A stretch of DNA of 64,000 bases. It comes from Christiangramia sp. (lineage in GTDB: Bacteria; Bacteroidota; Bacteroidia; Flavobacteriales; Flavobacteriaceae). Below the pieces are notes generated by a model. That model did not search any database. It was not told where the DNA came from and worked only from the letters and a program-made list of their open reading frames with translations. How positions within the stretch are numbered: the stretch's first letter is position 1; every line of letters begins with the position of its first letter. A program made the position numbers and the translations under genes. Positions 32,273 through 41,564 of the stretch are shown piece by piece. The stretch spans positions 17,202 through 81,201 of the forward strand of contig NZ_JAPYPC010000017.1 in NCBI RefSeq assembly GCF_029937855.1. The letters run 5' to 3'.

Positions 32273-33610
32273 ATGAAAGTTTTAAAATTTGGAGGAACTT
32301 CTGTTGGTTCTGCAGCAAGTATTAGAAATGTAAAGAATATTATTTCTGAGGTTTCAGGAAATAAGCTGCTTGTACTTTCGGCTATGTCGGGAGTTACCAA
32401 CGAACTGGTAAGCCTATCTGAAATGCTTAGAAATAGAAAGTTAGAGGAGCTTCCAGATAGAATTGAAATTTTACGACTTAAACATTATGACCTTATAGAT
32501 GAATTGATTGCTGAAGCCTCATATAATCTTTCTATTAAGAAGAATATTGCTTTGCAAATCGATGATCTTATGGCCATTTGCAAAAAAGAGTGGAGCAAAG
32601 AAGTGGATGCAAAAATCATAACCACTGGGGAGCGACTACTTACTTCTATATTCAGTGCTTATTTAAATTTTGAATCGGTTGAGAATACATTGCTTGATGC
32701 ACGTGATTTTATGCATATAAGCAACCTGGAAAACCCGGATACTGGCCTGGTGGGGGAATTATTCAATGAAAGTCTTAAGAAAGCTAAAGAAAGTTCTATT
32801 GTGATCACCCAGGGTTTTGTTAGGCTTGATGCTGAAAGAAAATTAAGCACCCTTAAAAGGGGAGGTAGTGATTATACCGCCACAATACTGGGTGCAGCTA
32901 TAAGGGCTACTCAAATTCAGATTTGGACAGATATAAACGGCTTACATAATAACGACCCGAGATTCGTAGAAAATACGCATCCTGTTTCTCAATTAAGTTT
33001 TGAAGAGGCTGCGGAATTGGCCTATTTTGGAGCTAAAATCCTGCATCCACAAACTATTTCCCCAGTAATTGGGAAAAACATACCGGTTTATCTTAAGAAT
33101 ACCTTTACTCCAGGTGCGACGGGAACCTGTATTAGTGCCATAGCTGAAAAAAAAGGTCTTAAGGCTATCTCTGCGAAGGATGAAATTACTGCCATTAAGA
33201 TCAAATCCAACCGAATGCTGATGGCGCATGGTTTTCTAAAAAAAATATTTGAGGTTTTTGATACTTATGAAACATCCATTGATATGATCACGACCTCGGA
33301 GATCGCAATTTCGTTAACCATTGACGATACTTCAAATCTTGACCTTATCCTTGCTGAATTAGATCACTATGGAGAAATAAGTGTAGATACAAACCATTCT
33401 ATAATTTGTGTGGTAGGAGAAGGGCTTATTGAGGATCGTGGAAGTTCAAGGATCTTTGAAATCCTTCAGGATGTCCCTGTCAGGATGATTTCTTATGGAG
33501 GAAGTAATAATAATATTTCACTCTTGGTAGATACCAGGAATAAAATCGAAGTTCTGCAAAAACTGAATGAAAAGCTTTTTGTACATCAACTTAATTCTGT
33601 TAACAGTTAG
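32273..33610 (+). CDS. aspartate kinase, monofunctional
   Basis: A 445-residue enzyme that phosphorylates L-aspartate, the entry to lysine, threonine and methionine synthesis and to diaminopimelate. The N-terminal KFGGTSVGS is the catalytic/ATP lysine motif. TTGERLLTS and LKRGGSDYTATI follow in the kinase domain, and two ACT regulatory domains fill about residues 305-445. There is no homoserine dehydrogenase fusion. It is divergent from the ACT-like gene and ends in a strong terminator at 33650-33686. Confidence 0.93.
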   Translation: MKVLKFGGTSVGSAASIRNVKNIISEVSGNKLLVLSAMSGVTNELVSLSEMLRNRKLEELPDRIEILRLKHYDLIDELIAEASYNLSIKKNIALQIDDLMAICKKEWSKEVDAKIITTGERLLTSIFSAYLNFESVENTLLDARDFMHISNLENPDTGLVGELFNESLKKAKESSIVITQGFVRLDAERKLSTLKRGGSDYTATILGAAIRATQIQIWTDINGLHNNDPRFVENTHPVSQLSFEEAAELAYFGAKILHPQTISPVIGKNIPVYLKNTFTPGATGTCISAIAEKKGLKAISAKDEITAIKIKSNRMLMAHGFLKKIFEVFDTYETSIDMITTSEIAISLTIDDTSNLDLILAELDHYGEISVDTNHSIICVVGEGLIEDRGSSRIFEILQDVPVRMISYGGSNNNISLLVDTRNKIEVLQKLNEKLFVHQLNSVNS

Positions 33611-33649
33611 TTTTGTTTAGAGTTTGAGCAACTGTTTTTTTGTGTAGTG

Positions 33650-33686
33650 AAAACCGCCGGATGCTAATGCAGATGGCGGTTTTTTA
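33650..33686 (+). terminator. intrinsic terminator of the aspartokinase gene
   Basis: Stem AAAACCGCC / GGCGGTTTT with a 16-base inner loop that can pair further, followed by TTTTTT. It lies 40 bases after the stop. Confidence 0.85.
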
Positions 33687-33727
33687 TTGTAAATTCTTCG
33701 ATATTTTCACATCGGAGTTTCATTTTT

Positions 33728-33855
33728 CACCTCTCCCTCGGGAGAGGTCAGAAGTGCTTTTTCGCAGTTCGGGGTGAGGGGAGAATAAAAAATTTCAGGT
33801 GTTTAGTAGAAAGATCAAATTAAATCGGTGAGATAAGTCTCAGACTTGCCTTGAC
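33728..33855 (+). repeat. dispersed intergenic element, copy C
   Basis: Shares with copies A and B the blocks CCTCGGGAGAGGTCAGAAGTGCTTTTTCGCAGTTC, GGTGAGGGGAGAATAAAAAATTTCAGG and the terminal CAGACTTGCCTTGA (each given in pieces). The middle part with ACTATCGG is lost or diverged. It lies directly beside the 3' end of the glycosyltransferase gene (33868). Confidence 0.65.
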
Positions 33856-33867
33856 TTTAATTGATTT

Positions 33868-35109
33868 TTAGAAATTTATACTTCTATTCTTTTCTTCAAT
33901 AAATTTCGACATAAAATAAGTGCTTCTATGCAAATGGTGTTTTAACATCATTCCTGTAAAATTTTCTAATCGATGCGATCTTATATTCTTGTGAATTTTC
34001 TTTAATCTGTTTCTGAAGGAGTTTAAGTGTTCTTCTTTATTAAAACGTTGATTGATGATCTCAAAACCCAGGTTTTGCTTCGCTTTCCATAGATCTTCAG
34101 AAGAATAAAGTTTAACAGCCTGCTCTATAAAATCATCTTCGGTATGCACTATAAAACCATTCCATTCAAAATTTCCGGGGATTCCTTCAGCTCCTACAGC
34201 AGTAGTAACAGATGCAGTTCCGTTTTGCATGGCCTCTACAAGTTTTCCTTTTAAACCCGCACCAAACAGAATAGGAGCGAGGCAAATTTTGGCATTTCTC
34301 ATCACCTCCGCGGAATCTTTTACCCAACCATTTACAATAAAACCCTCTTTTGGATTATGTAGGTTTAGTACTTTTTGCGAAGGATAAGCTCCGTAAACCT
34401 GCATTTTTGCATCCGGAAGTTTTTTTCTTATTTCCGGCCAAATCTTTTCCTTCAGGTGTAAAACCGCCTTCCAGTTTGGTTCATGTAGAAAGTTTCCAAT
34501 GCTTATAAAGTCTTTTCTATCTTCAAAAAGAGGGAGGTTTTTAATATCTCTTTCGGTAATCTTCTTCAGAAGAAAGGGTAAGTATAAAAGAATTCTTTCT
34601 GAAACCTGAAATTTGCCAGTAAGTAATTCTAATTCTTTTTCAGAAATAATCAAACTAAGATCACATCTATACATCGCCGAGATTTCCCTTTTAGCAAGAT
34701 CTGAATCCATATAGATATCCTCTGCATCTTTTTTTTCCTTACATCCACGCTGACGTGCATTTCTTAGAAAATGAAGGTCTTCTGTATCCAGGATTTTTAT
34801 AGCTTCAGGACAAATTTCATCGACTCTCCAGCCAAATTGTTCTTCCATCATAAACCTGTCAAACAAAACCACTTCTGGCATTAATTCTTTCAGAAAAACA
34901 TCAAAATCAGGATCGTTTAATTTGATCTTTTCCGTTTTAATTTCATGCTTGGTTAAATCTGCCTTATTATTGGTTTCACGTGCGGTAGTGGCGAAGGTAA
35001 TTTGGTAATCTTCATTTTTGAAGAAGTCCAGTAATTGCATCATTCTTGTTCCTGCAGCCGAAGACTTCGGTTCAGGCCAGACGTAACCAATCACGAGCAA
35101 TTTAGGCAT
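33868..35109 (-). CDS. glycosyltransferase, GT-B fold (GT4-like)
   Basis: A 413-residue protein. It starts LLVIGYVWPEPKSSAAGTR, the sugar-acceptor lobe with the glycine-rich loop, and the donor lobe shows ISIGNFLHEPNWKAVL, VYGAYPSQKVL, NGWVKDSAEVMRNAKICLAP and GAGLKGKLVEAMQNGTASVTTAVGAEGI, the GT4 EX7E-like region. It probably transfers a nucleotide sugar onto a surface polysaccharide or lipid. It is single, with no polysaccharide cluster near by. Part of the linker (NARQRGCKEKKDAEDIYMDS) is unusual for GT4. The acceptor is unknown. Confidence 0.85.
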   Translation of the reverse strand: MPKLLVIGYVWPEPKSSAAGTRMMQLLDFFKNEDYQITFATTARETNNKADLTKHEIKTEKIKLNDPDFDVFLKELMPEVVLFDRFMMEEQFGWRVDEICPEAIKILDTEDLHFLRNARQRGCKEKKDAEDIYMDSDLAKREISAMYRCDLSLIISEKELELLTGKFQVSERILLYLPFLLKKITERDIKNLPLFEDRKDFISIGNFLHEPNWKAVLHLKEKIWPEIRKKLPDAKMQVYGAYPSQKVLNLHNPKEGFIVNGWVKDSAEVMRNAKICLAPILFGAGLKGKLVEAMQNGTASVTTAVGAEGIPGNFEWNGFIVHTEDDFIEQAVKLYSSEDLWKAKQNLGFEIINQRFNKEEHLNSFRNRLKKIHKNIRSHRLENFTGMMLKHHLHRSTYFMSKFIEEKNRSINF

Positions 35110-35312
35110 TTACTTTTTTTCAAAAATAACATTTTATAACTGCCCCGAAAGCCAAATAGGAGTCTTAATAGTATGCATTAAAGCTGCGATCTAATTTTTG
35201 CGCTATAAGGATACTTTTTTATGAATTTCTTTCTGAAATATTTATGACTGTAATTTTGGCCGAAACCATGCATTTAAATATTATTCCATAAATTATAAAT
35301 AAAATCAAGCTT

Positions 35313-35813
35313 ATGAGCAGGGGATTTGTAAAAGAAGAAGACCAGGAAGAACCGGTATTAATACCACCCAGAACGGCCATACCGGAAGGAGTGACCAATT
35401 ACGTTACCCCGAACGGACTTGCTGAACTAAAACAGGAATTGAAGGATCTTGAATTTAAGAGAGCACATGTAGAAGCTGAAAATGATACGGAAAAAAGAAG
35501 ATCTCAAAGTTTGATCGACGGGAAAATAAACCTATTGGCAGAAAGACTTCAAACTGCAAGATTACTGGATCCAAAAGACCAGGCAAAAGATGAAGTTAGA
35601 TTTGGAGCCCTGGTGAAACTAAAAAATGAAACCTCCGGACAATTGCAGGAATTCCAAATCGTAGGAGTGGATGAAGCTGATATTAAAAAGAAGAAGATTG
35701 CTTTTGTAGCACCAATTGCCAAGGCGGTAACCGGCAAGAAACTAGGAGAGCAAATTAATTTTAAACTGGGAAATGAGATAAGAAAACTGAAAGTTCTAAA
35801 AATCACTTATTGA
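35313..35813 (+). CDS. GreA/GreB-family transcription elongation factor
   Basis: A 166-residue protein. Its middle (NYVTPNGLAELKQELKDLEFKRAHVEAENDTEK, in pieces) has the coiled-coil hairpin spacing of Gre factors, and the C-terminal half (VRFGALVKLKNETSGQLQEFQIVGVDEADI and VTGKKLGEQINFKLG) is the FKBP-like Gre C-domain. Gre proteins insert their coiled coil into the secondary channel of RNA polymerase to rescue backtracked complexes. A 30-residue acidic N-terminal extension precedes the core. The stop overlaps the convergent usher gene by 7 bases. Confidence 0.85.
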   Translation: MSRGFVKEEDQEEPVLIPPRTAIPEGVTNYVTPNGLAELKQELKDLEFKRAHVEAENDTEKRRSQSLIDGKINLLAERLQTARLLDPKDQAKDEVRFGALVKLKNETSGQLQEFQIVGVDEADIKKKKIAFVAPIAKAVTGKKLGEQINFKLGNEIRKLKVLKITY

Positions 35814-38371
35814 TTCTTCTGAAGGATAAACTCCAGATCGTCCACGATATCACCATATTTATTTATTTCAATGTCAAATGGTTGCGCTTCTGAACTATGA
35901 AGCTTAATTTTTTCAAGTTGCTGCTCATCAATCTTAGCGGTATAACTTCCTGTAGCCAGTCCTAAATAACTAAAATATCCGTCACCTTCGGTGAGTACAG
36001 AAGCAACTTTTTCAGAATTTTCTTTAAAGATATTAATCAGGATTCTTCCCTGACCCCGGGTTTTACCTTCATTCTTTAAAAACACGTATCCCGATACTTC
36101 TCCCATAACCCTTACTGGAATATAAATAGCTTTATACTGGTTTGGAACTGTCTCTACGGCGATATTGCGATTTTCGATCTTCCAGGCAATATTGTCCAGA
36201 CTATTTTCGTCTATTTGAAGTAATGTTTTTACATAAGGTTGAAGGTCATTTAATCTAAGGATAGTTTTGTCCTGATTATAGGTCACAAGTGCCGGATTGG
36301 ATTTTAGCTCTATCCCGGGAACTCCTTCTTCCATAGGATCCATTTTTCCATTTTCATTAAGATCCAGGAAAGGAATTAGCGTAATGCCTCCACGCGCAAC
36401 TCCCGGCCGGTTTGAAACACCCACAAAACCTGTATGATCATCCCATCTTAAACTTCCCCGGGCAGCTTGTATATGAGAAGAATTTTGGTTACCAATGCGG
36501 GAGGTGGTAGATGCTTGTGCAAAATTGAAGGTATATCTTAATCCAACTTCAAAAGTGTGGGCATTCCGCAGAAAGTTATTTTCATACGAGAAATTTACGA
36601 AGCCTCTTTCAAAAATTACACGTTCTAATTCCAGATTCAAATTTCTTACCGAATTTTCTGAAATATCATATTGTACCTGAGGTGAAAATAGAAACTGGTA
36701 TGGTAATCTATAAGTCTGGGAAAGTGAAGTATAAATAGTGGGGTCGTCCAGCCTGGCGTTATATATGGCATAGGTCGTAAGGTTTGTGCTAATCCCAAAT
36801 AAGGCCCCGGATAATAAGAACTGGGCTGTGGTAAATTCAGTATTTGGAAGAAGTATTTGATTCAGGCTAAATCTGGTATAGGCTGTAAATGCATTGGTTC
36901 TAATAGGAGCGGAAAAACGAAATTCCCGTTCTTCCAGATAATTATAATTAATCGCGGTTTGATCTTCATGATATTTTATATAATTGAGGTCAAACTGCAT
37001 ATTGGAAGGAGTCCTGTAACTCAACAATCCTTCACCTTTTACACCGTAGGTATATTCTCCGGAAAATAATAAATTAGAGGCCAGCCTTATGGAAGTGTTC
37101 AGGAAAGGCATTACTTCTCCGCTGGTTATTTCTGAAAGATATTCTACCCCTCCACCTATGGTAATAGTGTTGGAGAGTCCGTAATTTAAATTAAAACGGG
37201 AGAATTTCTGATTATCCCCATCTTCCACCACACCGGCACTTAAAGTATACTGCAACTCTTTTTCGGGAACAAAATTATAAGGAATGTTGATCATACGGTT
37301 TTCAGAAAGTTCTTCTCCATAAGGTCCATAGAACCTAAGGTCGACATTGGTGTTTCCGTACATTAAGGGAACTTCAAAAGAATAAAAACCTGAAGCATCT
37401 GCCTTAACAAAATCAACCAGCACATTGTTCACGTACAATTCTACCGTCCACCTTGGCTGAGTATAATCATTTAAAATATAGGTGCCATAAGAGCGTCTGT
37501 TTTGCAAAGGGGCATTGGTAAGCTGAATTCCTACCACCGGAGCAAAAAGGGAGGAGGTAGCACCGCTAAAAATCTTTCCCGCGGTGACCTGTTTAAAAAT
37601 CCTGTTTTCGTTATTTACGTATTTCCATTGATAGAACTGGTTCCTACTGGTAAAGGGAACCCGATTGGAATAATTCAGTAAAATATTGGTCTCTCCGCCG
37701 GCCAACATAGTGCCAAGACCTAAATTAAACCTGTTATCTTCAGGACCATTTGTTTGTTGAGTAGTGGTAATTCCCCAGTCTAAAATTCCTCCTTTAAAGA
37801 AGGGATATTTTCGCTCAATCACTGTATCGGGTTCTACAATTCCTTTTATTTTGTTGAGATTACTACGGGCTTTTTCCCTGCGCTTCTCTATAAAAATTGG
37901 CAGATCTATGTCTGTATCAAACTTTATAGCGAGTTCCCTAAAATTAAAATTTGTATTTAAATTGAAAACTTTACCAAAAAGTTCGGAGCGTAGATAGAAA
38001 GAGGTTGGGGTCTTAATATAATCTTTGCTGGTTAAGGGGATTGATTGCTCCTTAAATGTTATAATGGAAGCCTGAAGATCTATTTTATAAATCGATTCAG
38101 GATTTAAGATATACCCTGAAATTATCCCGGTTTCAGGATCTGTTTCATTTTTAAGGCTAAAATGATCAAAAAGGGCTGAAAAAGAAATATAAGACTGTTC
38201 GTCTTTAATTGCAATCGGAATTTCCAGTGTACCGATTCTGGGAGAGCTAAGTTCCACCACAAGCTCGTCGTATTCGGGAAACTCCTGGGCAAATATTAAT
38301 TCATTACTGAGAAGGACAGGGATACTTATTAGTAACTGAAAAAAGAATTTGTTAAGCTTAACAGAATTCAT
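35807..38371 (-). CDS. outer-membrane usher-like protein of a chaperone-usher-type pilus
   Basis: An 854-residue protein with a signal peptide (residues about 1-27, ending FAQ). It then has an N-terminal domain, a long run of alternating beta strands (about 190-640) consistent with a large barrel, and a C-terminal part with a dockerin-like DLNENGKMDPMEEGVPGIEL loop and a CarboxypepD-type fold (VMGEVSGYVFLKNEGKTRGQ). The middle PFTSRNQFYQWKYVNNENRIF and the plug-like PLMYGNTNVDLRFYGPYGEEL resemble CS1/alpha-type ushers (TcfC/CooC). The gene is last in the pilus operon, 8 bases after a DUF4402 gene. Usher function is inferred from context and fold. Confidence 0.75.
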   Translation of the reverse strand: MNSVKLNKFFFQLLISIPVLLSNELIFAQEFPEYDELVVELSSPRIGTLEIPIAIKDEQSYISFSALFDHFSLKNETDPETGIISGYILNPESIYKIDLQASIITFKEQSIPLTSKDYIKTPTSFYLRSELFGKVFNLNTNFNFRELAIKFDTDIDLPIFIEKRREKARSNLNKIKGIVEPDTVIERKYPFFKGGILDWGITTTQQTNGPEDNRFNLGLGTMLAGGETNILLNYSNRVPFTSRNQFYQWKYVNNENRIFKQVTAGKIFSGATSSLFAPVVGIQLTNAPLQNRRSYGTYILNDYTQPRWTVELYVNNVLVDFVKADASGFYSFEVPLMYGNTNVDLRFYGPYGEELSENRMINIPYNFVPEKELQYTLSAGVVEDGDNQKFSRFNLNYGLSNTITIGGGVEYLSEITSGEVMPFLNTSIRLASNLLFSGEYTYGVKGEGLLSYRTPSNMQFDLNYIKYHEDQTAINYNYLEEREFRFSAPIRTNAFTAYTRFSLNQILLPNTEFTTAQFLLSGALFGISTNLTTYAIYNARLDDPTIYTSLSQTYRLPYQFLFSPQVQYDISENSVRNLNLELERVIFERGFVNFSYENNFLRNAHTFEVGLRYTFNFAQASTTSRIGNQNSSHIQAARGSLRWDDHTGFVGVSNRPGVARGGITLIPFLDLNENGKMDPMEEGVPGIELKSNPALVTYNQDKTILRLNDLQPYVKTLLQIDENSLDNIAWKIENRNIAVETVPNQYKAIYIPVRVMGEVSGYVFLKNEGKTRGQGRILINIFKENSEKVASVLTEGDGYFSYLGLATGSYTAKIDEQQLEKIKLHSSEAQPFDIEINKYGDIVDDLEFILQKNQ

Positions 38372-38379
38372 GCAGTTGA

Positions 38380-38892
38380 TTATTCCTGAATAAAAGTGAT
38401 GGTAAAAGATCCGTTGTACTCTCCGGGGCCGTTTGCAGAAATTGCACCTAAATTAAGTGTTCCACCAATATATACAGGAGTCGGCGTTTGGGAGTTTGAA
38501 TTGGTAACAAAAGTTTTTCCCGTGCTATAACTATCTATTTTAAGTTCTATGGTCTGGCCACTGGTACCTGTAAGGGTAAAAGACGGACTATGGGCAATAT
38601 TAATTAACGTCCCCGGGTTTGCGTACACATCAAACAGTGCAGGAGAAACTGTGGCTCCTGTGGTAAGCAAGACAACATCTCCAGTCCAGGTCCTGGTTCC
38701 GTTGGAGTCTACACTAACCGTCCCAAGAGAATTTCCAACTGCAAAAGCCCCAAAATTTAAAAATTGTACGGTACTAACCTCTACTTCAATAGGCACTGGA
38801 GGATTCTCCTGAGCTGTAAGCTTCTCTACTGATTGCACAAATAGTGTAAGAAGCAGAATAAAAACAATCCTAGAATTCTTCATTTTTATCAT
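38380..38892 (-). CDS. DUF4402 pilin-like subunit (operon-distal)
   Basis: A 170-residue exported protein with a signal peptide (ending SVEKLTAQE region) and a DUF4402-type beta-sandwich: VEVSTVQFLNFGAFAVGNSLGTVSVDSNG, then a GDVVLLTTG block and a C-terminal FTITFIQE strand instead of the VTVSY ending of the other copies. The start ATG overlaps the adhesin's TGA (ATGA, 38889-38892), so translation is coupled. Its divergence and position between the large adhesin and the usher suggest a tip or adaptor subunit. The alternative ATG at 38883 also leaves the signal peptide intact. Confidence 0.8.
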   Translation of the reverse strand: MIKMKNSRIVFILLLTLFVQSVEKLTAQENPPVPIEVEVSTVQFLNFGAFAVGNSLGTVSVDSNGTRTWTGDVVLLTTGATVSPALFDVYANPGTLINIAHSPSFTLTGTSGQTIELKIDSYSTGKTFVTNSNSQTPTPVYIGGTLNLGAISANGPGEYNGSFTITFIQE

Positions 38893-41561
38893 TTTCTCAC
38901 AATTATTTTTTTTGAAAACTGACGCTTATCGGAAATAAAAGTCACCAGGTAAATTCCCGTACTCCTGATTTCAGTGAAATTAACTTCTTCGTTTCTTCTT
39001 ACTTTGCGAAGTTGAAGTAACTGACCGTGTATAGTGCTAATCCTTAAAATTCCCGATTCCTCTTCTTTCAAATTCATTCTAACTATCACTTCCCCTGTAT
39101 TATTCTTTATACTGAAAGGATCATTAAATAGAGTAGGGGAATCCACAAATTTTGCCGATGAAAAAGAGAGATAAAACCTATCCTCATGTTTTCCTTTTTC
39201 AAGGTTCAGACTATAATTTTCTTCCTTTAAATTAACCGAAACCCTCCTGTGCTTGTCTATTAGAAATAGATCAGTATCAAAATTTTCAATATCTTCAGGT
39301 TTTATAATTAGCTGGCCAGATCTTTTAGTTTTAATACCTAATGGAAGTCTGAAATTATTTGTTGTTTCCTGCTCTGAAAGACCGTTGATCGAGGATTCTT
39401 TTCCATCAGCTGTAATAGAATAAAAATTTGGCAGATCAATATTCGAGTTATATAATTTTAAAGCATCTTTATTTCTTTCAAATTTCCAGGAAGCAGCCCT
39501 GTCTAAATAAATCACTAATGGATCGGAAATTTTTTCATCCTGAAATCCAGCTGAAATCCTTACGAGCGGTCTATTTAAGGGTTCTTCCTGTTCTTTATAA
39601 AATTCCTGAGAAAAGTCATTTACCCGAACGCTATTATTCATCCTTAAAACAGAATTTGTAGTGCCGTCACTGGCATGCACAAAAAATCCCTGCATGGAAG
39701 AGATAATACTCCCGGAACTACCAGAGCTGGTAATATCTGCAACATATGAGGTGTAGGCACCTCCATAAATATCTGACGCATCAGCCTTGAAAAAATATGC
39801 TGCACCATCAATATTGGTGGATAAACCAGGTACTTTATTCCAATCTATCGGTGAAGGATAAGGATTCGAAACAAGATGAAAACCTTTGGTAAATGTTCCA
39901 TGGGTGGTGTTCAAACTACGGGAAACATCACCGTTGTTAATATTACCTTCTATGTCTATCGTTACCGCTCCTCCAATATCACCAAAATTAAAGGCATAAC
40001 CTTCCATAACATTCATTGGAGCCGTGGCTGCTGTATAAGCTTCCCAGCCTGAAAGATCATTTCCATCACTATCCTGCCTGGATTCATTATAATTGTAAAC
40101 AGCGGGAAAAGTTGAATTTAAATCTATATAAGAGGAAAAATCCCCCACTGTAGTATTACTAAAAGGGGAGCCAATATATTTATATCCAAAAGCAGGATCT
40201 ATATACCGTTGCATCCTCACTCTTCCTATGATTTCTCCGGTGCCTGAACCATCGATCAAAGCTGTTTGTGAAGCATCAGAAATCAGGGTGAAATTATTAT
40301 TGTTAGAAAAATTTCCGTTGGATAATTTTAACCATCCTCTTAGATTTATTGAGGTGTTGGATGTTACTCCGGCAGCATTGTCTATTTCCAAATTTAAAAC
40401 TCCACCATTTACAAATAAACCTGAATCCAAGATTTGATTTACTGTTCCTTTTAATGCCAGAGTACCGGCGGTGGCATCTATTTTTCCCTGCCCCGAAATA
40501 GCACCATATACTTGCAGTCTATTTCCTGAAATTTTTAAAATTGTCCCCGATTGAATATCTAAATTGTTCGCCATTGCTGCAGCACCAGAACTAATCAACG
40601 GATAATTTGTAAGACCTGAAGGGATCTTTACATTGGAGCTAGTGTTGGGAATTACACTGCATAACCAGTTCCCGGGATCATTCCAATTCGAGCCTATAGC
40701 TCCGGTCCAGTCAAACACGGTTTCAACCAATAAAGCGGCAGGTTTGGAAATGGCGACTTTACAACCTGCACCTTCCTCTGATGCCCTTACCTTGACTCTG
40801 TATAAATTACCAGACATTTCATCAGTAACATTATTAAGGTTTAATTCCTTGGAGTTAGAACCTATAAGATCTGCGAAGAAATCGCTATTTGGAGTTTTTA
40901 CCTGCCATTGATAGGTTATAGCTTTTGTGGTGGTTGTTTCAGTATTGAATATTGCATCAGCTCCTGGACAGGAAGTTTGATCCTCAGGATCTTTTAAACT
41001 AAAACAAGATAGTTTTTCTGTTATTTCAGGAGGAAAACTTTCAAAATTATTATCATAATTTTCTTCGGTTCCGTATTCACATTCAGTATCATTAACTCCC
41101 GTAGTGTCCCCTTTGTAATCTTCACAGCTGGAAAAGTCAGCCTCCCAGCCATCTACTTCTCCAAAAATATACACATTCCCGTTCTCAATATCTATATTTG
41201 TCTGGGTGGATTCAGTAGGTTGGGTAAAATCGCCCTGAATTATTAGATAAGAAGAGACAGAAATATCAACTTTATTAGAACCAATAAAATTTCCATAGAT
41301 AATTACCACTGCTGAACTTCCCATTGTAAACTGAGATTTGTTCCCACTCATGAGTAAATCGCCGTGTACTATAAGGGTTCCATTAACGATAAGATGACTC
41401 GCATTATCGTTAAGGATAACATTGGCATATTCTTCAGTTTCACCTTCTGCAATAGTATAGGTAGTAGATATCGTGATATCTTCCTGTGCGGTTAAATTGT
41501 AAACTACCCCCAGAATGCTGAAAATCGTAAAAAGTAAGTTTTTATTTAGTCCCGTTAGCAT
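38889..41561 (-). CDS. large cell-surface adhesin-like protein with T9SS sorting domain
   Basis: An 890-residue protein with a signal peptide (about residues 1-25, ending TAQ). It has N-terminal filamentous strand repeats (TLIVHGDLLMSGNKSQFTM), Ig/PKD-like regions with paired Cys (FSSCEDYKGDTTGVNDTECE, SCPGADAIF), a middle lectin-like stretch and a C-terminal ~80-residue type A sorting domain (ILRISTIHGQLLQLRKVR, then STGIYLVTFISDKRQFSKKIIVRK, in pieces). The C-terminal domain marks it for the type IX machine and surface attachment. It sits 3 bases from the chaperone gene and overlaps the DUF4402 gene. It is likely the adhesive or structural partner of the pilus. Confidence 0.85.
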   Translation of the reverse strand: MLTGLNKNLLFTIFSILGVVYNLTAQEDITISTTYTIAEGETEEYANVILNDNASHLIVNGTLIVHGDLLMSGNKSQFTMGSSAVVIIYGNFIGSNKVDISVSSYLIIQGDFTQPTESTQTNIDIENGNVYIFGEVDGWEADFSSCEDYKGDTTGVNDTECEYGTEENYDNNFESFPPEITEKLSCFSLKDPEDQTSCPGADAIFNTETTTTKAITYQWQVKTPNSDFFADLIGSNSKELNLNNVTDEMSGNLYRVKVRASEEGAGCKVAISKPAALLVETVFDWTGAIGSNWNDPGNWLCSVIPNTSSNVKIPSGLTNYPLISSGAAAMANNLDIQSGTILKISGNRLQVYGAISGQGKIDATAGTLALKGTVNQILDSGLFVNGGVLNLEIDNAAGVTSNTSINLRGWLKLSNGNFSNNNNFTLISDASQTALIDGSGTGEIIGRVRMQRYIDPAFGYKYIGSPFSNTTVGDFSSYIDLNSTFPAVYNYNESRQDSDGNDLSGWEAYTAATAPMNVMEGYAFNFGDIGGAVTIDIEGNINNGDVSRSLNTTHGTFTKGFHLVSNPYPSPIDWNKVPGLSTNIDGAAYFFKADASDIYGGAYTSYVADITSSGSSGSIISSMQGFFVHASDGTTNSVLRMNNSVRVNDFSQEFYKEQEEPLNRPLVRISAGFQDEKISDPLVIYLDRAASWKFERNKDALKLYNSNIDLPNFYSITADGKESSINGLSEQETTNNFRLPLGIKTKRSGQLIIKPEDIENFDTDLFLIDKHRRVSVNLKEENYSLNLEKGKHEDRFYLSFSSAKFVDSPTLFNDPFSIKNNTGEVIVRMNLKEEESGILRISTIHGQLLQLRKVRRNEEVNFTEIRSTGIYLVTFISDKRQFSKKIIVRK

Positions 41562-41564
41562 TAA

